From Candidatus Planktophila sulfonica (GTDB lineage: Bacteria; Actinomycetota; Actinomycetes; Nanopelagicales; Nanopelagicaceae): DNA of 64,000 nt. Both the position numbers and the translations under genes were made by a program. Positions 1 to 7,312 of this stretch are shown in pieces. Where the stretch lies: the NCBI RefSeq assembly GCF_002288065.1, contig NZ_CP016773.1, forward strand, positions 1,116,001 to 1,180,000. The letters run 5' to 3'. The notes under the pieces were generated by a model that was not told where the DNA came from, made no database searches, and worked only from the letters and a program-made list of their open reading frames with translations. Each line of letters starts with the position of its first letter. Positions within the stretch are counted from its first letter, which is position 1.

Positions 1-74
1 GCAGGTGTTGCGATTTCTTCAGCGCTTGCAGCAAGAGCTGCTTCAAATGCGTCTGGCTTGAGTTCGTCAGTCAT
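1..74 (-). CDS. nusG: Transcription antitermination factor NusG, N-terminal fragment
   Basis: Only the first 24 codons are inside the window, reading MTDELKPDAFEAALAASAEE and on; the rest runs off the left edge. The fragment has no diagnostic domain. The call rests on position: it directly follows secE on the same strand, 12 bases after the secE stop, and the tRNA-Trp-secE-nusG order is standard in Actinobacteria. NusG N-termini in this phylum are acidic, low-complexity extensions, which matches. NusG binds RNA polymerase and couples it to Rho or ribosomes. A GACCAGAGACC stretch before the ATG gives only a modest ribosome site. Confidence 0.75.
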   Translation of the reverse strand, partial: MTDELKPDAFEAALAASAEEIATP

Positions 75-86
75 GGTCTCTGGTCC

Positions 87-311
87 TTATCCGAATACCC
101 AGAAGACGACTTTGGTAAGTACAAAGTCGATGACGGATACGACAGCGATGATGAATGAAACGAATACGAGAACGACAGCTGTATATGTGGTCAACATATT
201 TCGTGTTGGCCAAACAACCTTCTTGAGCTCGCTGACTACCTGGCGATAGAAAAGTCCAACGCGCGCAAAAATTCCGAGCTTCTCCTCGGTAACTTCAACT
301 GCATCAGTCAT
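87..311 (-). CDS. secE: Preprotein translocase subunit SecE
   Basis: A 74-residue single-span protein, the usual size of actinobacterial SecE. After a short charged N-terminus comes the SecE signature region (FYRQVVSELKKVVWPTRNM, about residues 18-36), an amphipathic helix lying on the membrane, then one transmembrane helix (about residues 41-65). SecE clamps SecY in the SecYEG channel. I chose the ATG at 311 because GGAAG lies 5 bases upstream and the frame before it is not SecE-like; a longer in-frame extension to 434 would run into the tRNA-Trp gene. It is probably co-transcribed with the upstream tRNA and downstream nusG. Confidence 0.95.
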   Translation of the reverse strand: MTDAVEVTEEKLGIFARVGLFYRQVVSELKKVVWPTRNMLTTYTAVVLVFVSFIIAVVSVIDFVLTKVVFWVFG

Positions 312-385
312 TGTGACTTCCTTTTCTATCTTCGTTCTAGATTCTTCTAGATTTCTTCTTGGTGCACGTTCGGTACTGCGGCTTG

Positions 386-459
386 CAGGGCAAGAGGGAC
401 TCGAACCCCCAACCGGCCGCTTTGGAGACGGCAACTCTAGCCAATTGAGCTATTGCCCT
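386..459 (-). tRNA. tRNA-Trp (anticodon CCA)
   Basis: A full cloverleaf reads on the minus strand. The 7-bp acceptor stem is AGGGCAA/TTGCCCT, the anticodon stem GCCGT/GCGGC carries loop CTCCAAA with anticodon CCA, and the T loop is GTTCGAGTC. The 3' CCA is not encoded (discriminator G is followed by CAA), so it must be added after transcription. It sits just upstream of secE, the usual actinobacterial arrangement. Confidence 0.95.
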
Positions 460-593
460 TCGCGACGAATTTTCAGGCGCGCCAAGGCGAGGAAGAAATT
501 CATCGTGAGCGTCGAAGTGTAGAGGCAGGTGCCTTGCAGAGTAAAACTGGGTGCTCGGGGCCACTAGATCTGAGCGCGCAAAGGGGCGCTGGC

Positions 594-1805
594 ATGGTGC
601 AGACTTCCCCCATGAGCAGAATCTCCGCACGAATCGCAGCAATCGCAGAATCAGCCACTTTGGCAGTAGATGGAAAGGCAAAGGCGCTTAAGGCAGCTGG
701 TCGACCAGTTATCGGCTTCGGCGCTGGCGAACCAGACTTCCCTACTCCTGATTACATCGTCGAAGCAGCAGCTGCTGCTACGAAGGTTGTTGCAAATCAT
801 CGCTACACACCAACACCAGGTCTGCCAGAACTTCGCCAAGCTATCGTCGATAAGACAAAGCGCGATTCACATTACGACATCACCGTTGATCAGGTTCTCG
901 TAACTAACGGCGGTAAGCAAGCGGTTTATCAAGCATTCGCATCAATCGTTGATCCAGGCGATGAAGTTCTTCTTCCATCTCCTTTCTGGACTACTTATCC
1001 TGAAGCAATCAAACTTGCTGGCGGAAAGAGCGTTGAAGTTTTCGCAGATGAAACTCAGAACTATCTTGTCACTGTCGAACAGCTTGAAGCTGCTCGCACA
1101 CCAAAGACAAAGGTTCTTCTTTTCTGTTCTCCATCAAACCCAACAGGTTCTGTTTACACACCAGAACAATCCAAGGCAATTGGTGAGTGGGCGCTCAAGA
1201 ACAACATCTGGGTTATCTGCGATGAAATTTATGAGCACTTGCTCTACGACGGTGCAACAGCGCCTTCACTTCCTGTATTGGTTCCAGGACTTGCAGATAC
1301 TTGCATCATCCTGAACGGTGTTGCAAAGACATATGCAATGACTGGTTGGCGTGTGGGCTGGATGGTCGGTCCAAAGGATGTCATTAAGGCCGCAACAAAC
1401 TTGCAGTCACACCTGACATCAAACGTCTCTAACGTTTCACAGCGCGCAGCAATTGCAGCACTTACCGGCAACCTTGATGCTGTTCACAAGATGGGCGAAG
1501 CATTTAACCGTCGCCGTAAGTTGATCGTTGATCTTCTCAATGAGATTCCTGGTTTTGAATGCCCAACACCGCAGGGTGCTTTCTATGTATATCCATCAGT
1601 AAAGGGTGTGCTTGGAAAGACTATTCGCGGCAAGGTAGCTAATTCATCTGCCGAGCTTGCAACAATCATCTTGGATGAAGTTGAAGTAGCTGCTGTTCCT
1701 GGCGAAGCTTTCGGACCTTCTGGATACCTACGTTTCTCATACGCAACCAGCGATGAAGATATCGTCGAAGGTATCGGCCGTATCAAAAAGTTACTTTCGG
1801 AGTAA
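594..1805 (+). CDS. aspC: Aspartate-type PLP aminotransferase (class I)
   Basis: A 403-residue fold-type I aminotransferase that probably interconverts aspartate/2-oxoglutarate and oxaloacetate/glutamate. Landmarks are the GAGEPDF substrate loop near residue 43, SNPTG at about 181-185, the PLP lysine in [12 protein letters not shown] at about K245, and the carboxylate-binding arginine in YLRFSY at about R380. The ATG at 594 is preferred over the ATG at 612 because AAGGGG lies 7 bases upstream of 594 and 612 has no ribosome site. An in-frame extension to 453 overlaps tRNA-Trp and is spurious. It is divergent from tRNA-Trp-secE. Substrate within the aspartate/alanine/tyrosine group is not certain. 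Confidence 0.9.
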   Translation: MVQTSPMSRISARIAAIAESATLAVDGKAKALKAAGRPVIGFGAGEPDFPTPDYIVEAAAAATKVVANHRYTPTPGLPELRQAIVDKTKRDSHYDITVDQVLVTNGGKQAVYQAFASIVDPGDEVLLPSPFWTTYPEAIKLAGGKSVEVFADETQNYLVTVEQLEAARTPKTKVLLFCSPSNPTGSVYTPEQSKAIGEWALKNNIWVICDEIYEHLLYDGATAPSLPVLVPGLADTCIILNGVAKTYAMTGWRVGWMVGPKDVIKAATNLQSHLTSNVSNVSQRAAIAALTGNLDAVHKMGEAFNRRRKLIVDLLNEIPGFECPTPQGAFYVYPSVKGVLGKTIRGKVANSSAELATIILDEVEVAAVPGEAFGPSGYLRFSYATSDEDIVEGIGRIKKLLSE

Positions 1806-1812
1806 CTTTCAT
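1787..1812 (+). terminator. Candidate hairpin terminator after aspC
   Basis: AAAGTTACT-TTCGG-AGTAACTTT is a perfect 9-bp stem with a 5-base loop. It spans the aspC stop codon and ends in a short TTTC. The U tract is weak, so termination efficiency is uncertain. It separates aspC from the convergent murB. Confidence 0.45.
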
Positions 1813-1826
1813 CAGAATTGCGTTAC

Positions 1827-2843
1827 TTACAGAGTAATTCCCACAAGGTTTACTTCGGCTTCGAGAGTAATTCCAAACTTCTCGAAGACGCTCTGCTGAG
1901 CACTCTTCGCTAACTCTGCAATATCTGTAGCGGTCGCATTCCCTGCATTTGTCAGCGCAAGAACATGCTTTGTTGAAACGCGTGCACCACCATGGCTATC
2001 GCCCTTATGCACACCAGAATTTTCAATGAGCCACGCAGCACTTGTCTTCACCATGCCATCTGATGTCGGCCACTTGGGTGCGCCCTCAGGAAGTTTTGCT
2101 GCAATCTCTTTTGAAACAATTGGGTTGGTAAAGAATGATCCAGCAGACCAAGAATCGCGGTCACTTGGATTAAGAAGCATTCCTTTCGCACCACGAAGTT
2201 CGAGCACTGCAGTACGGGTTGCACCAATAGGTGCCTTCTCGCCGACTTCGATACCTAGCTTCTTTGCAAGCTCTGCATAAGTAATTGCAGCGGTCATTTC
2301 ACCTTGACGAAGATTGAACTGCACATCAAGAACAACATAGCGACCAGGGTGCGCTTTGAAATGCGAGTTGCGATACGAGAAGTCGCATTCAGTGTTGGTA
2401 AATGTCTTAAGACTCTTTGCTTGGCGGTCGTATGTGCGCACACGAGTAATGAACTCTGATACCTCGTGGCCATAAGCACCAATATTTTGGATTGGCGCAG
2501 CACCAACAGTGCCCGGAATTCCGCTTAAGGTTTCAAGGCCAGCAAAGCCACGTTCCAAAGTGGTGGCAACGAATTCATCCCAGTTTTCGCCAGCGCCAAT
2601 AGTGAGCGTTGCGCCGCTGCATGCATCGATTTCTGATTGCATCGAGTGACTTGTAATTCGAATAACCGTGCCTTCAAAACCGGTATCCGCAACAAGAATA
2701 TTTGTACCGCCACCGATGATGAGGATTGGGGTATCGCCCGCTGCTTCAATCGCAGCAATAATTTCGGATTCAGTGCCGACTTCGACAAACTTCTTTGCAG
2801 GGCCACCTACACGTAGTGATGTGTAATCGCGGAGATCGGCCAT
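1827..2843 (-). CDS. murB: UDP-N-acetylenolpyruvoylglucosamine reductase MurB
   Basis: A 338-residue cytoplasmic flavoenzyme that reduces UDP-GlcNAc-enolpyruvate to UDP-MurNAc in peptidoglycan synthesis. It shows the N-terminal FAD-binding domain (TSLRVGGPA, IIGGGTNIL), the middle FAD contact region (LSGIPGTVGAAPIQNIGAYG), the YRNSHFK element, the catalytic-serine segment SAGSFFTNP at roughly residue 235, and a C-terminal EVNLVG. There is no Shine-Dalgarno sequence before the ATG at 2843. Instead TAGCCT lies exactly 6 bases upstream, which suggests a leaderless transcript. It is convergent with aspC. Confidence 0.95.
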   Translation of the reverse strand: MADLRDYTSLRVGGPAKKFVEVGTESEIIAAIEAAGDTPILIIGGGTNILVADTGFEGTVIRITSHSMQSEIDACSGATLTIGAGENWDEFVATTLERGFAGLETLSGIPGTVGAAPIQNIGAYGHEVSEFITRVRTYDRQAKSLKTFTNTECDFSYRNSHFKAHPGRYVVLDVQFNLRQGEMTAAITYAELAKKLGIEVGEKAPIGATRTAVLELRGAKGMLLNPSDRDSWSAGSFFTNPIVSKEIAAKLPEGAPKWPTSDGMVKTSAAWLIENSGVHKGDSHGGARVSTKHVLALTNAGNATATDIAELAKSAQQSVFEKFGITLEAEVNLVGITL

Positions 2844-2849
2844 GTTCTA

Positions 2850-2855
2850 AGGCTA
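2850..2855 (-). promoter_or_regulatory. Candidate -10 box of a leaderless murB promoter
   Basis: On the minus strand TAGCCT is followed by 6 bases and then the murB ATG, the TANNNT-N6-ATG layout of actinobacterial leaderless genes. The TAG of the box is also the stop codon of the upstream fusion gene. No convincing -35 was seen. Confidence 0.4.
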
Positions 2856-3743
2856 CCTGCGAGGGCTCAATATTGCAGTCTTACCTCTAAAGCGCTCGAG
2901 AATGCGGTCGTAATTCTTCTTCGATTGAGCATCGCGATATTCGGGATCGGTATCGTGATATCCGTGATGACGATCTTGCTCAAGAGGTAAATCCATTTGA
3001 AGTAAGCGGCCATTTGATTGGCGAAGGTTGAGTGAAAATTCAATATCGGCGTTGCGGTAATACAGTGCGCGATTGCTAAAGCCGCGTACGGCAAGTGCAT
3101 CTTCGCGGTGCATGGCAATGAAGTAGCTAAAGAGGACATCGACTTCGCCAGCGCCCTTATCGTCAACGCTACGCCAATCATCTTCAAGGTTCATCAGTCC
3201 CCCGCGCCAACCCACAGCAACGAATTCGCGCTTTTGAAGTTCGGCAAGAACCGGAGCAATTGCATCACCTGTGAAGCGAGTGGATGGATCCATGATGACG
3301 ATGAATTCGCTAGTGACGTTACGGAGCAGAGCATTTGCACTCTCGCCCCATCCGAAATCTTCAGTGAGCTGAACGAGTGACGTGCGTGAATCGAGTTCAT
3401 CGACCAAGACGCCAGGGTCACCAACTATCAAGATGGCAATGGCGCACTGACTATGTTCTTTAATCGTTTTGATCGTTGCGACAGCATCTTCATGGAAGCC
3501 ATCGATAATCATGGCAACGGTTATTTCAAATTTACCCGAATTAATAGGGCGAATATCGCGCGTGGATTCATAGGTAGGAAAGCGCTTCTTGGGGCGAAGT
3601 TCGTATCCCCCGGCAACATCTACTACTTCAAAACCTTGGGCAGCAATTTCATCGCGTAATTGATCTGAGAGCGCGAAGTTTCGTTCAGCGCGCGCTGCAA
3701 GGCGTGCCTTTGCTAATTCGTGAACTGAATCTGGTGCGCTCAC
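2853..3743 (-). CDS. CysRS-tail-like domain fused to a GT2-like glycosyltransferase domain
   Basis: A 296-residue protein with two parts. Residues about 8-52 (ARLAARAERNFALSDQLRDE and a following V-D-V-x-G-G-Y) closely resemble the C-terminal tail of cysteinyl-tRNA synthetases. Residues about 70-290 look like a GT-A family 2 fold: a first beta strand (ITVAMIIDGF), IVIMDPSTRF where a DxD-type motif would sit, and a later ED-like region (NADIEFSLNLRQ). There is no signal peptide or membrane helix. The metal motif is DPS rather than DxD, so catalysis is uncertain. It starts with GTG at 3743, whose GTGA overlaps the hadB-like stop, so it is translationally coupled. It lies between the dehydratase genes and murB. 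The name describes similarity, not a proven activity. Confidence 0.6.
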   Translation of the reverse strand: MSAPDSVHELAKARLAARAERNFALSDQLRDEIAAQGFEVVDVAGGYELRPKKRFPTYESTRDIRPINSGKFEITVAMIIDGFHEDAVATIKTIKEHSQCAIAILIVGDPGVLVDELDSRTSLVQLTEDFGWGESANALLRNVTSEFIVIMDPSTRFTGDAIAPVLAELQKREFVAVGWRGGLMNLEDDWRSVDDKGAGEVDVLFSYFIAMHREDALAVRGFSNRALYYRNADIEFSLNLRQSNGRLLQMDLPLEQDRHHGYHDTDPEYRDAQSKKNYDRILERFRGKTAILSPRR

Positions 3744-4135
3744 TTTTTTACTACCGCTTTAGCCATTCCTAGGACTTTGACTCCTGCAGAAGTTGCGCTC
3801 AACGTCAGTGAGATTTTGCCATCTGCTACTTCAGCAACTGTTGCAGAAACGGTGAGATCAACTTTTTCGCCGTTAGGAACAATGACTGGCTTGGTAAATC
3901 GCGCGCTGTATTCAAGAACATTTGCTGAACCGCCTGCAAAGTCAGAGACGTACTTACCAACAAGTGCCATCGTGAGCATGCCGTGGGCAATGACGTTTGG
4001 AAGGCCTACAGAGAGAGCAAACTCTTCATTCTGATGAATTGGGTTCTGGTCTCCTGATGCATCGGCATACTGCTTAAGCAGTGCGCGATCGAGGAAGAAG
4101 ACCTTCTCTTCCAAAACTGTTCCGACTTCAATCAT
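3740..4135 (-). CDS. MaoC-like (R)-specific hydratase, HadB-like subunit
   Basis: A 131-residue hot-dog protein with the hydratase-2 motif: ASGDQNPIHQNEEFA (catalytic Asp and His at about residues 26-31) and the downstream AHGMLTMAL. In mycobacteria HadB pairs with HadA or HadC to dehydrate 3-hydroxyacyl-ACP in fatty-acid elongation. The ATG at 4135 is used: it overlaps the upstream stop in an ATGA and gives the family's usual N-terminus, while an upstream M at 4159 lies inside the partner gene. A role in fatty-acid synthesis or CoA-ester hydration is inferred from homology and from the HadA-like partner next to it. Confidence 0.85.
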   Translation of the reverse strand: MIEVGTVLEEKVFFLDRALLKQYADASGDQNPIHQNEEFALSVGLPNVIAHGMLTMALVGKYVSDFAGGSANVLEYSARFTKPVIVPNGEKVDLTVSATVAEVADGKISLTLSATSAGVKVLGMAKAVVKK

Positions 4136-4521
4136 GCGCGCACCACCAATGTGGACCACGCAGAGACAACCAGTTGTCCATCGCGATGAAGATCAGAGCG
4201 CACAGAGACAATTTCGTTGCCGGCAGCTACGCGATAGCTTTCGATGGTTGCAGCGCATGTAAGCGCATCTCCTGCTTTAACAGGAGAAAATATTTCGAAT
4301 TTCTGATCGCCATGAACTAAGCGCGACCAATCGAGTCCAATTTCTGGACGTGTGAGAATTTCTTCGAATTGGGTCAGCGTGATGCGGATAGTGAAAGTTG
4401 GTGGCGCGATAGTTGTATCGGTTTCGCCGACAACAGCGCAGAAAGCATCGATTTCAGATTGTGAAACGGTAATTGAATCTGTACCAGCGAAGGTACTCCC
4501 GACCGAATCGGGGTTCAGCAT
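4132..4521 (-). CDS. FAS1-type dehydratase-like HadA subunit (MaoC N-terminal-like)
   Basis: A 129-residue hot-dog fold partner lacking the D-x4-H catalytic pair. It shows the typical early ISQSEIDAF-like segment (ITVSQSEIDAFCAVVGE), APPTFTIR and LVHGDQKFE, matching HadA/HadC-type substrate-binding subunits. It starts at the ATG at 4521, which overlaps the rpmG stop as TAATG, so it is coupled to a ribosomal protein gene. The rpmG-hadA-hadB order is known from Mycobacterium and Streptomyces, which supports the pairing. It probably forms a heterodimer with the next gene product. Confidence 0.82.
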   Translation of the reverse strand: MLNPDSVGSTFAGTDSITVSQSEIDAFCAVVGETDTTIAPPTFTIRITLTQFEEILTRPEIGLDWSRLVHGDQKFEIFSPVKAGDALTCAATIESYRVAAGNEIVSVRSDLHRDGQLVVSAWSTLVVRA

Positions 4522-4691
4522 TAGCGGGTTTCGCGGTGAAGTGTTGAAGACTTGCAACGTGGACAGAACTTCTTGAGTTCCATGCGGTCTGGATCGTTGC
4601 GGCGGTTCTTCTTAGTGATGTAGTTACGCTCTTTGCAATCCACGCATGCCATGGTGATCTTTGGACGAACGTCCGCGCTCTTACTTGCCAT
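4521..4691 (-). CDS. rpmG: 50S ribosomal protein L33 (zinc-ribbon, CxxC type)
   Basis: A 56-residue basic protein with two CxxC pairs (CVDCKERNY and CPRCKSS), i.e. the zinc-binding form of L33. The [20 protein letters not shown] core is diagnostic. The ATG at 4691 has GAAGGAG 8-10 bases upstream. A longer frame to 4820 would cross the tRNA-Met gene and is rejected. It lies downstream of tRNA-Thr and tRNA-Met and is coupled to the HadA-like gene. Confidence 0.97.
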   Translation of the reverse strand: MASKSADVRPKITMACVDCKERNYITKKNRRNDPDRMELKKFCPRCKSSTLHRETR

Positions 4692-4745
4692 GGTCTTAAC
4701 TCCTTCGTAGATGCTGCTGTAACAGGCGCTCAGATTACCCGAGCA

Positions 4746-4781
4746 CCGTGTATTGGTGAAATCCGTGCGTATTTCACACGG
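4746..4781 (-). other. Hairpin in the tRNA-Met to rpmG spacer
   Basis: On the minus strand CCGTGTGAAAT pairs with ATTTC and ACACGG (11 bp with a 6-base bulge on the 3' side and an 8-base loop). It starts 10 bases after tRNA-Met and ends about 54 bases before rpmG. There is no U tract, so it is more likely a processing or leader structure than a terminator. Function unknown. Confidence 0.4.
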
Positions 4782-4790
4782 TCGAACTAG

Positions 4791-4864
4791 TAGCGGAGGC
4801 GGGATTTGAACCCACGACACAGCGATTATGAGCCGCTTGCTCTACCAAGCTGAGCTACCCCGCC
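4791..4864 (-). tRNA. tRNA-Met (elongator, anticodon CAT)
   Basis: The cloverleaf begins GGCGGGGTAGCTCAG, has anticodon loop CTCATAA (CAT), and T arm GTGGG-TTCAAAT-CCCGC. The acceptor 3' strand is CTCCGCT with discriminator A, and CCA is not encoded. The first G-C pairs and the position beside rpmG match the actinobacterial elongator tRNA-Met rather than initiator or lysidine-modified tRNA-Ile. Confidence 0.92.
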
Positions 4865-4918
4865 AAGGGTTGGAACAGACATATGTAGTACTTATTAAAT
4901 TTTTACTTCTTTACTGCG

Positions 4919-4991
4919 AGCCCCCCACCGGAATCGAACCGGTGACCTTTTCCTTACCATGGAAACACTCTACCGACTGAGCTAGGGGGGC
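4919..4991 (-). tRNA. tRNA-Thr (anticodon GGT)
   Basis: The acceptor stem is GCCCCCC/GGGGGGC. The anticodon stem TTTCC/GGAAA holds loop ATGGTAA, giving anticodon GGT. The T arm is ACCGG-TTCGATT-CCGGT. CCA is not encoded. It lies 54 bases upstream of tRNA-Met on the same strand, so the two are probably one transcript that also reads into rpmG. Confidence 0.95.
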
Positions 4992-5046
4992 AATGGTAGA
5001 GAGAGGAGTCTAGGGCTTTAGGGGAAAAGTAGAAAATTCGCCCAAA

Positions 5047-5994
5047 TTACCGCGCAGGATCGAGGGCAATCTTGCCCGTTGATTCACGGGCGAGCATTGA
5101 TCGGTGCGCATCGGCTGCCTCGCTGAGTGGATAGGTCGCACCAATAACTGGCTTGAGCTTTCCATCGGCGACGAGTGCGAAGAGTTCGGCAACTACATCG
5201 TTAAGCATCTCTTTGCTACCAAAACAGTTTGCGAGCCAGAAACCTGAGACAGTCTTTGAACCGTGCATTAAAGATCCTGGATGAATTGGTGTCGGCGCAG
5301 TGCGTGATGCCATTCCGAATGTAATGATTTTTCCGAAAGCACCGAGCGCTGCAAGGCTGTGATCGAATGTTGTTCCGCCAACCATTTCGAGGACGAGATC
5401 TACACCGTGACCACCGTTTGCCTTGCGAAGATCTGCTTCAAGATCATTTGATTTCGCATCGACAACAACATCTGCACCGAGTGATGTAGCAAGTGCTGAC
5501 TTGGAATCTGAAGAGGTAACCGCAATTACTTTGCCGCCCCACAACTTTGCTAATTGAATTGCAATCGTGCCAACGCCACCTGCTGCTGCATGCACAACAA
5601 CTGATTGACCTTTCTGCAGATTTCCCATTGTCTTAAGCAAGTGCCAAGCGGTTGCGCCCTGCACCAACATGCAGAGAGCCTGCTGGTCAGTTACTGCATC
5701 TGGGATTGGAAAAAGTACAGATTTATGTGCAACTGCCTTCTGCGCATATCCCCCAGATGAAACGCTCGCTAGATAACGCTTTCCGTCATGGGTTCCAACA
5801 ACTTCGATACCTGGAATCATCGGAAGAGATTGGGGCGATAGATAAGAGTTCTCTGTCTGGTGTGTATCTGCATAGTTGATACCAACTGCAGTCACATCAA
5901 GAACTACCTCGTCTGTACCAGCTACGGGATCAGCAAGATCCACGTACTTCATGACATCAGGACCGCCAAATGCCGTTATCTGAATTGCCTTCAC
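5047..5994 (-). CDS. NADPH:quinone oxidoreductase-like zinc-independent MDR protein
   Basis: A 315-residue medium-chain dehydrogenase/reductase. The GroES-like N-terminal domain (GINYADTHQTENSY, MIPGIEVVGT) is followed by a Rossmann domain with AAAGGVGTIAIQLAK, the quinone-oxidoreductase version of the NADPH fingerprint. No zinc-binding cysteine set is present. It probably reduces quinones or enones in the cytoplasm. Translation starts with GTG at 5994, and this GTGA overlaps the stop of the small Cys-rich gene, so the two are coupled and follow the FUSC gene in one operon. Natural substrate unknown. Confidence 0.85.
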   Translation of the reverse strand: MKAIQITAFGGPDVMKYVDLADPVAGTDEVVLDVTAVGINYADTHQTENSYLSPQSLPMIPGIEVVGTHDGKRYLASVSSGGYAQKAVAHKSVLFPIPDAVTDQQALCMLVQGATAWHLLKTMGNLQKGQSVVVHAAAGGVGTIAIQLAKLWGGKVIAVTSSDSKSALATSLGADVVVDAKSNDLEADLRKANGGHGVDLVLEMVGGTTFDHSLAALGAFGKIITFGMASRTAPTPIHPGSLMHGSKTVSGFWLANCFGSKEMLNDVVAELFALVADGKLKPVIGATYPLSEAADAHRSMLARESTGKIALDPAR

Positions 5995-6110
5995 TTAGCG
6001 CACGCGCAGCGATCTTCGAGAGCTACGCCTTGCAGAGCGTCTTCAATGTGCTCGCCACAGCCTTGCCATGTTGGCTTTCCGCAACTCTTGCACTGGACCT
6101 TGCTGCACAT
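5991..6110 (-). CDS. Small Cys-rich zinc-ribbon-like protein (39 aa)
   Basis: A 39-residue ORF beginning MCSKVQCKSCGKPTWQGCGE and ending EDRCACAK. It has seven cysteines including CxxC and CxxxC-like spacings and one His, as in metal-binding knuckles. It resembles short hypothetical proteins of other Actinobacteria that contain CGKxTWxGCGxH. The ATG at 6110 is chosen because AGGGAG lies about 7 bases upstream; an in-frame ATG at 6116 lies too close to it. The stop overlaps the GTG of the oxidoreductase, and the FUSC stop is 11 bases upstream. The tight coupling and composition argue that it is real; function unknown. Confidence 0.72.
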   Translation of the reverse strand: MCSKVQCKSCGKPTWQGCGEHIEDALQGVALEDRCACAK

Positions 6111-6121
6111 ACACATTCTCC

Positions 6122-7294
6122 CTAGAAGTACTTAGAAACCGATTGCTTAATTCTATTCCAAAGCGATGCAGTCTGCTCGAGGGGTGATACTTCCAAAACC
6201 TTCATCTTGGCAGGTTCATCAGGAGTAATGACATCTTTGAGCGCCGGTGAATTCTGATCTAGCGAATCTGCGATTATCCCAATATTGGCAACGATGGAAA
6301 GTCCACGGACAATCTGCTCTTGATCAACATCCTTACCATCTTCAATCAAGGTCTCAGCAAGTGCGGATCCAGCCTCACGAGCATCATCTGTTGGAGATGA
6401 TGAGAAATCGTTGATGTCATCTGGCAAATCGACATGAGCTGAAATTGCATAGCTAGCTGCCGAAAGGGCGACTGCGATTTGTTTCTTCGTAGAATCGGCA
6501 ATACCTCCTTCAACGGCAGAATCAAAAAGTGTTCGCGCAATTGTGCGGACTTGAACGAGAGTATGTTCTGTTGCGATTCCTTCGATATACATCTCTTCTG
6601 CAATATCTTTTTCAGCAGTTGGAAACCAACGAGCATGGCTGCGTGCTTCAACTGATTGTGCACGAATCGCAGGAATTTCTTCAACAAGCAAACGAGCTTT
6701 CGCCAACCAGTTGCCAGCTTCCTTCTGTGTGTATCCTGCTGCCACGCCTTCAGACATCTGGGCAAGTAGCTCCGCCGCTTTCTGCGAAACTTCCTTGATT
6801 TGAATTCGCGCGCGATCAATCGGTGTATTTGGCACCGAGAAATACGAAAAGAAGATTGCTACAGCAGCGCCAATAAGCGTTGAACCCAAACGGTGAGTTG
6901 CTGTGGTCTGCGAAATACCAGGGCCGATAACAATCAGCGCTGTAACCGGGACGTTTACGGAGGCAACTTCACCGAGATGCAAGGCACGAGCAACTACAGC
7001 ACAGAGAATGATTGTTGTAGCAATAGCTAGAAAACCAAAATTAAATAGTGAGACGGCAAGAAGGGCGGTTCCGGCACCGATCGCAGTTCCAATGATTTGA
7101 CCGAAGCCTTCGCGGATAGATTTGTGTAGAGATATGCGAATACTGAGAGTAGAAACAATTGCTGCCACAACGCCGCCGCCTTCGACGACAGAATCACCGA
7201 TAAACCAAGCGACGCCGCCAGATAATCCAGCAACGGCAATCTGGCGGACCCATTGTCTGCGGTCCGTGAATAATTTAATAAAACGCTTAAACAT
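6122..7294 (-). CDS. FUSC-family membrane protein (aromatic acid exporter-like)
   Basis: A 390-residue protein. The N-terminal third (about residues 18-165) holds about five to six hydrophobic helices interrupted by the positively charged loop RISLHKSIREGFGQIIGTAIGAG, typical of FUSC/aromatic acid exporter proteins. The remaining 225 residues form a soluble, helical, charged cytoplasmic domain. Members are proposed to export aromatic acids or similar compounds; the substrate here is unknown. No clear ribosome site precedes the ATG at 7294. It is the first gene of a run with the Cys-rich protein and the quinone oxidoreductase, hinting at a detoxification unit (inference). Confidence 0.78.
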   Translation of the reverse strand: MFKRFIKLFTDRRQWVRQIAVAGLSGGVAWFIGDSVVEGGGVVAAIVSTLSIRISLHKSIREGFGQIIGTAIGAGTALLAVSLFNFGFLAIATTIILCAVVARALHLGEVASVNVPVTALIVIGPGISQTTATHRLGSTLIGAAVAIFFSYFSVPNTPIDRARIQIKEVSQKAAELLAQMSEGVAAGYTQKEAGNWLAKARLLVEEIPAIRAQSVEARSHARWFPTAEKDIAEEMYIEGIATEHTLVQVRTIARTLFDSAVEGGIADSTKKQIAVALSAASYAISAHVDLPDDINDFSSSPTDDAREAGSALAETLIEDGKDVDQEQIVRGLSIVANIGIIADSLDQNSPALKDVITPDEPAKMKVLEVSPLEQTASLWNRIKQSVSKYF

Positions 7295-7312
7295 TGAGAG
7301 TGAGTTTACGCT

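Noticed and set aside
453-593. N-terminal extension of the aminotransferase
   Set aside because: It begins inside tRNA-Trp, has no family similarity, and a strong AAGGGG site precedes the ATG at 594.
337-681. 114-residue minus-strand ORF over tRNA-Trp
   Set aside because: It crosses the tRNA and the aminotransferase start, has odd composition and no recognisable domain.
4521-4820. Longer 99-residue form of L33
   Set aside because: The extension runs through tRNA-Met; the 56-residue form has a strong ribosome site.
4791-4864. Reading the CAT tRNA as tRNA-Ile2 or initiator tRNA
   Set aside because: The first acceptor pair is a normal G-U/G-C series and the body matches elongator tRNA-Met beside rpmG; the three G-C pairs of an initiator anticodon stem are missing.
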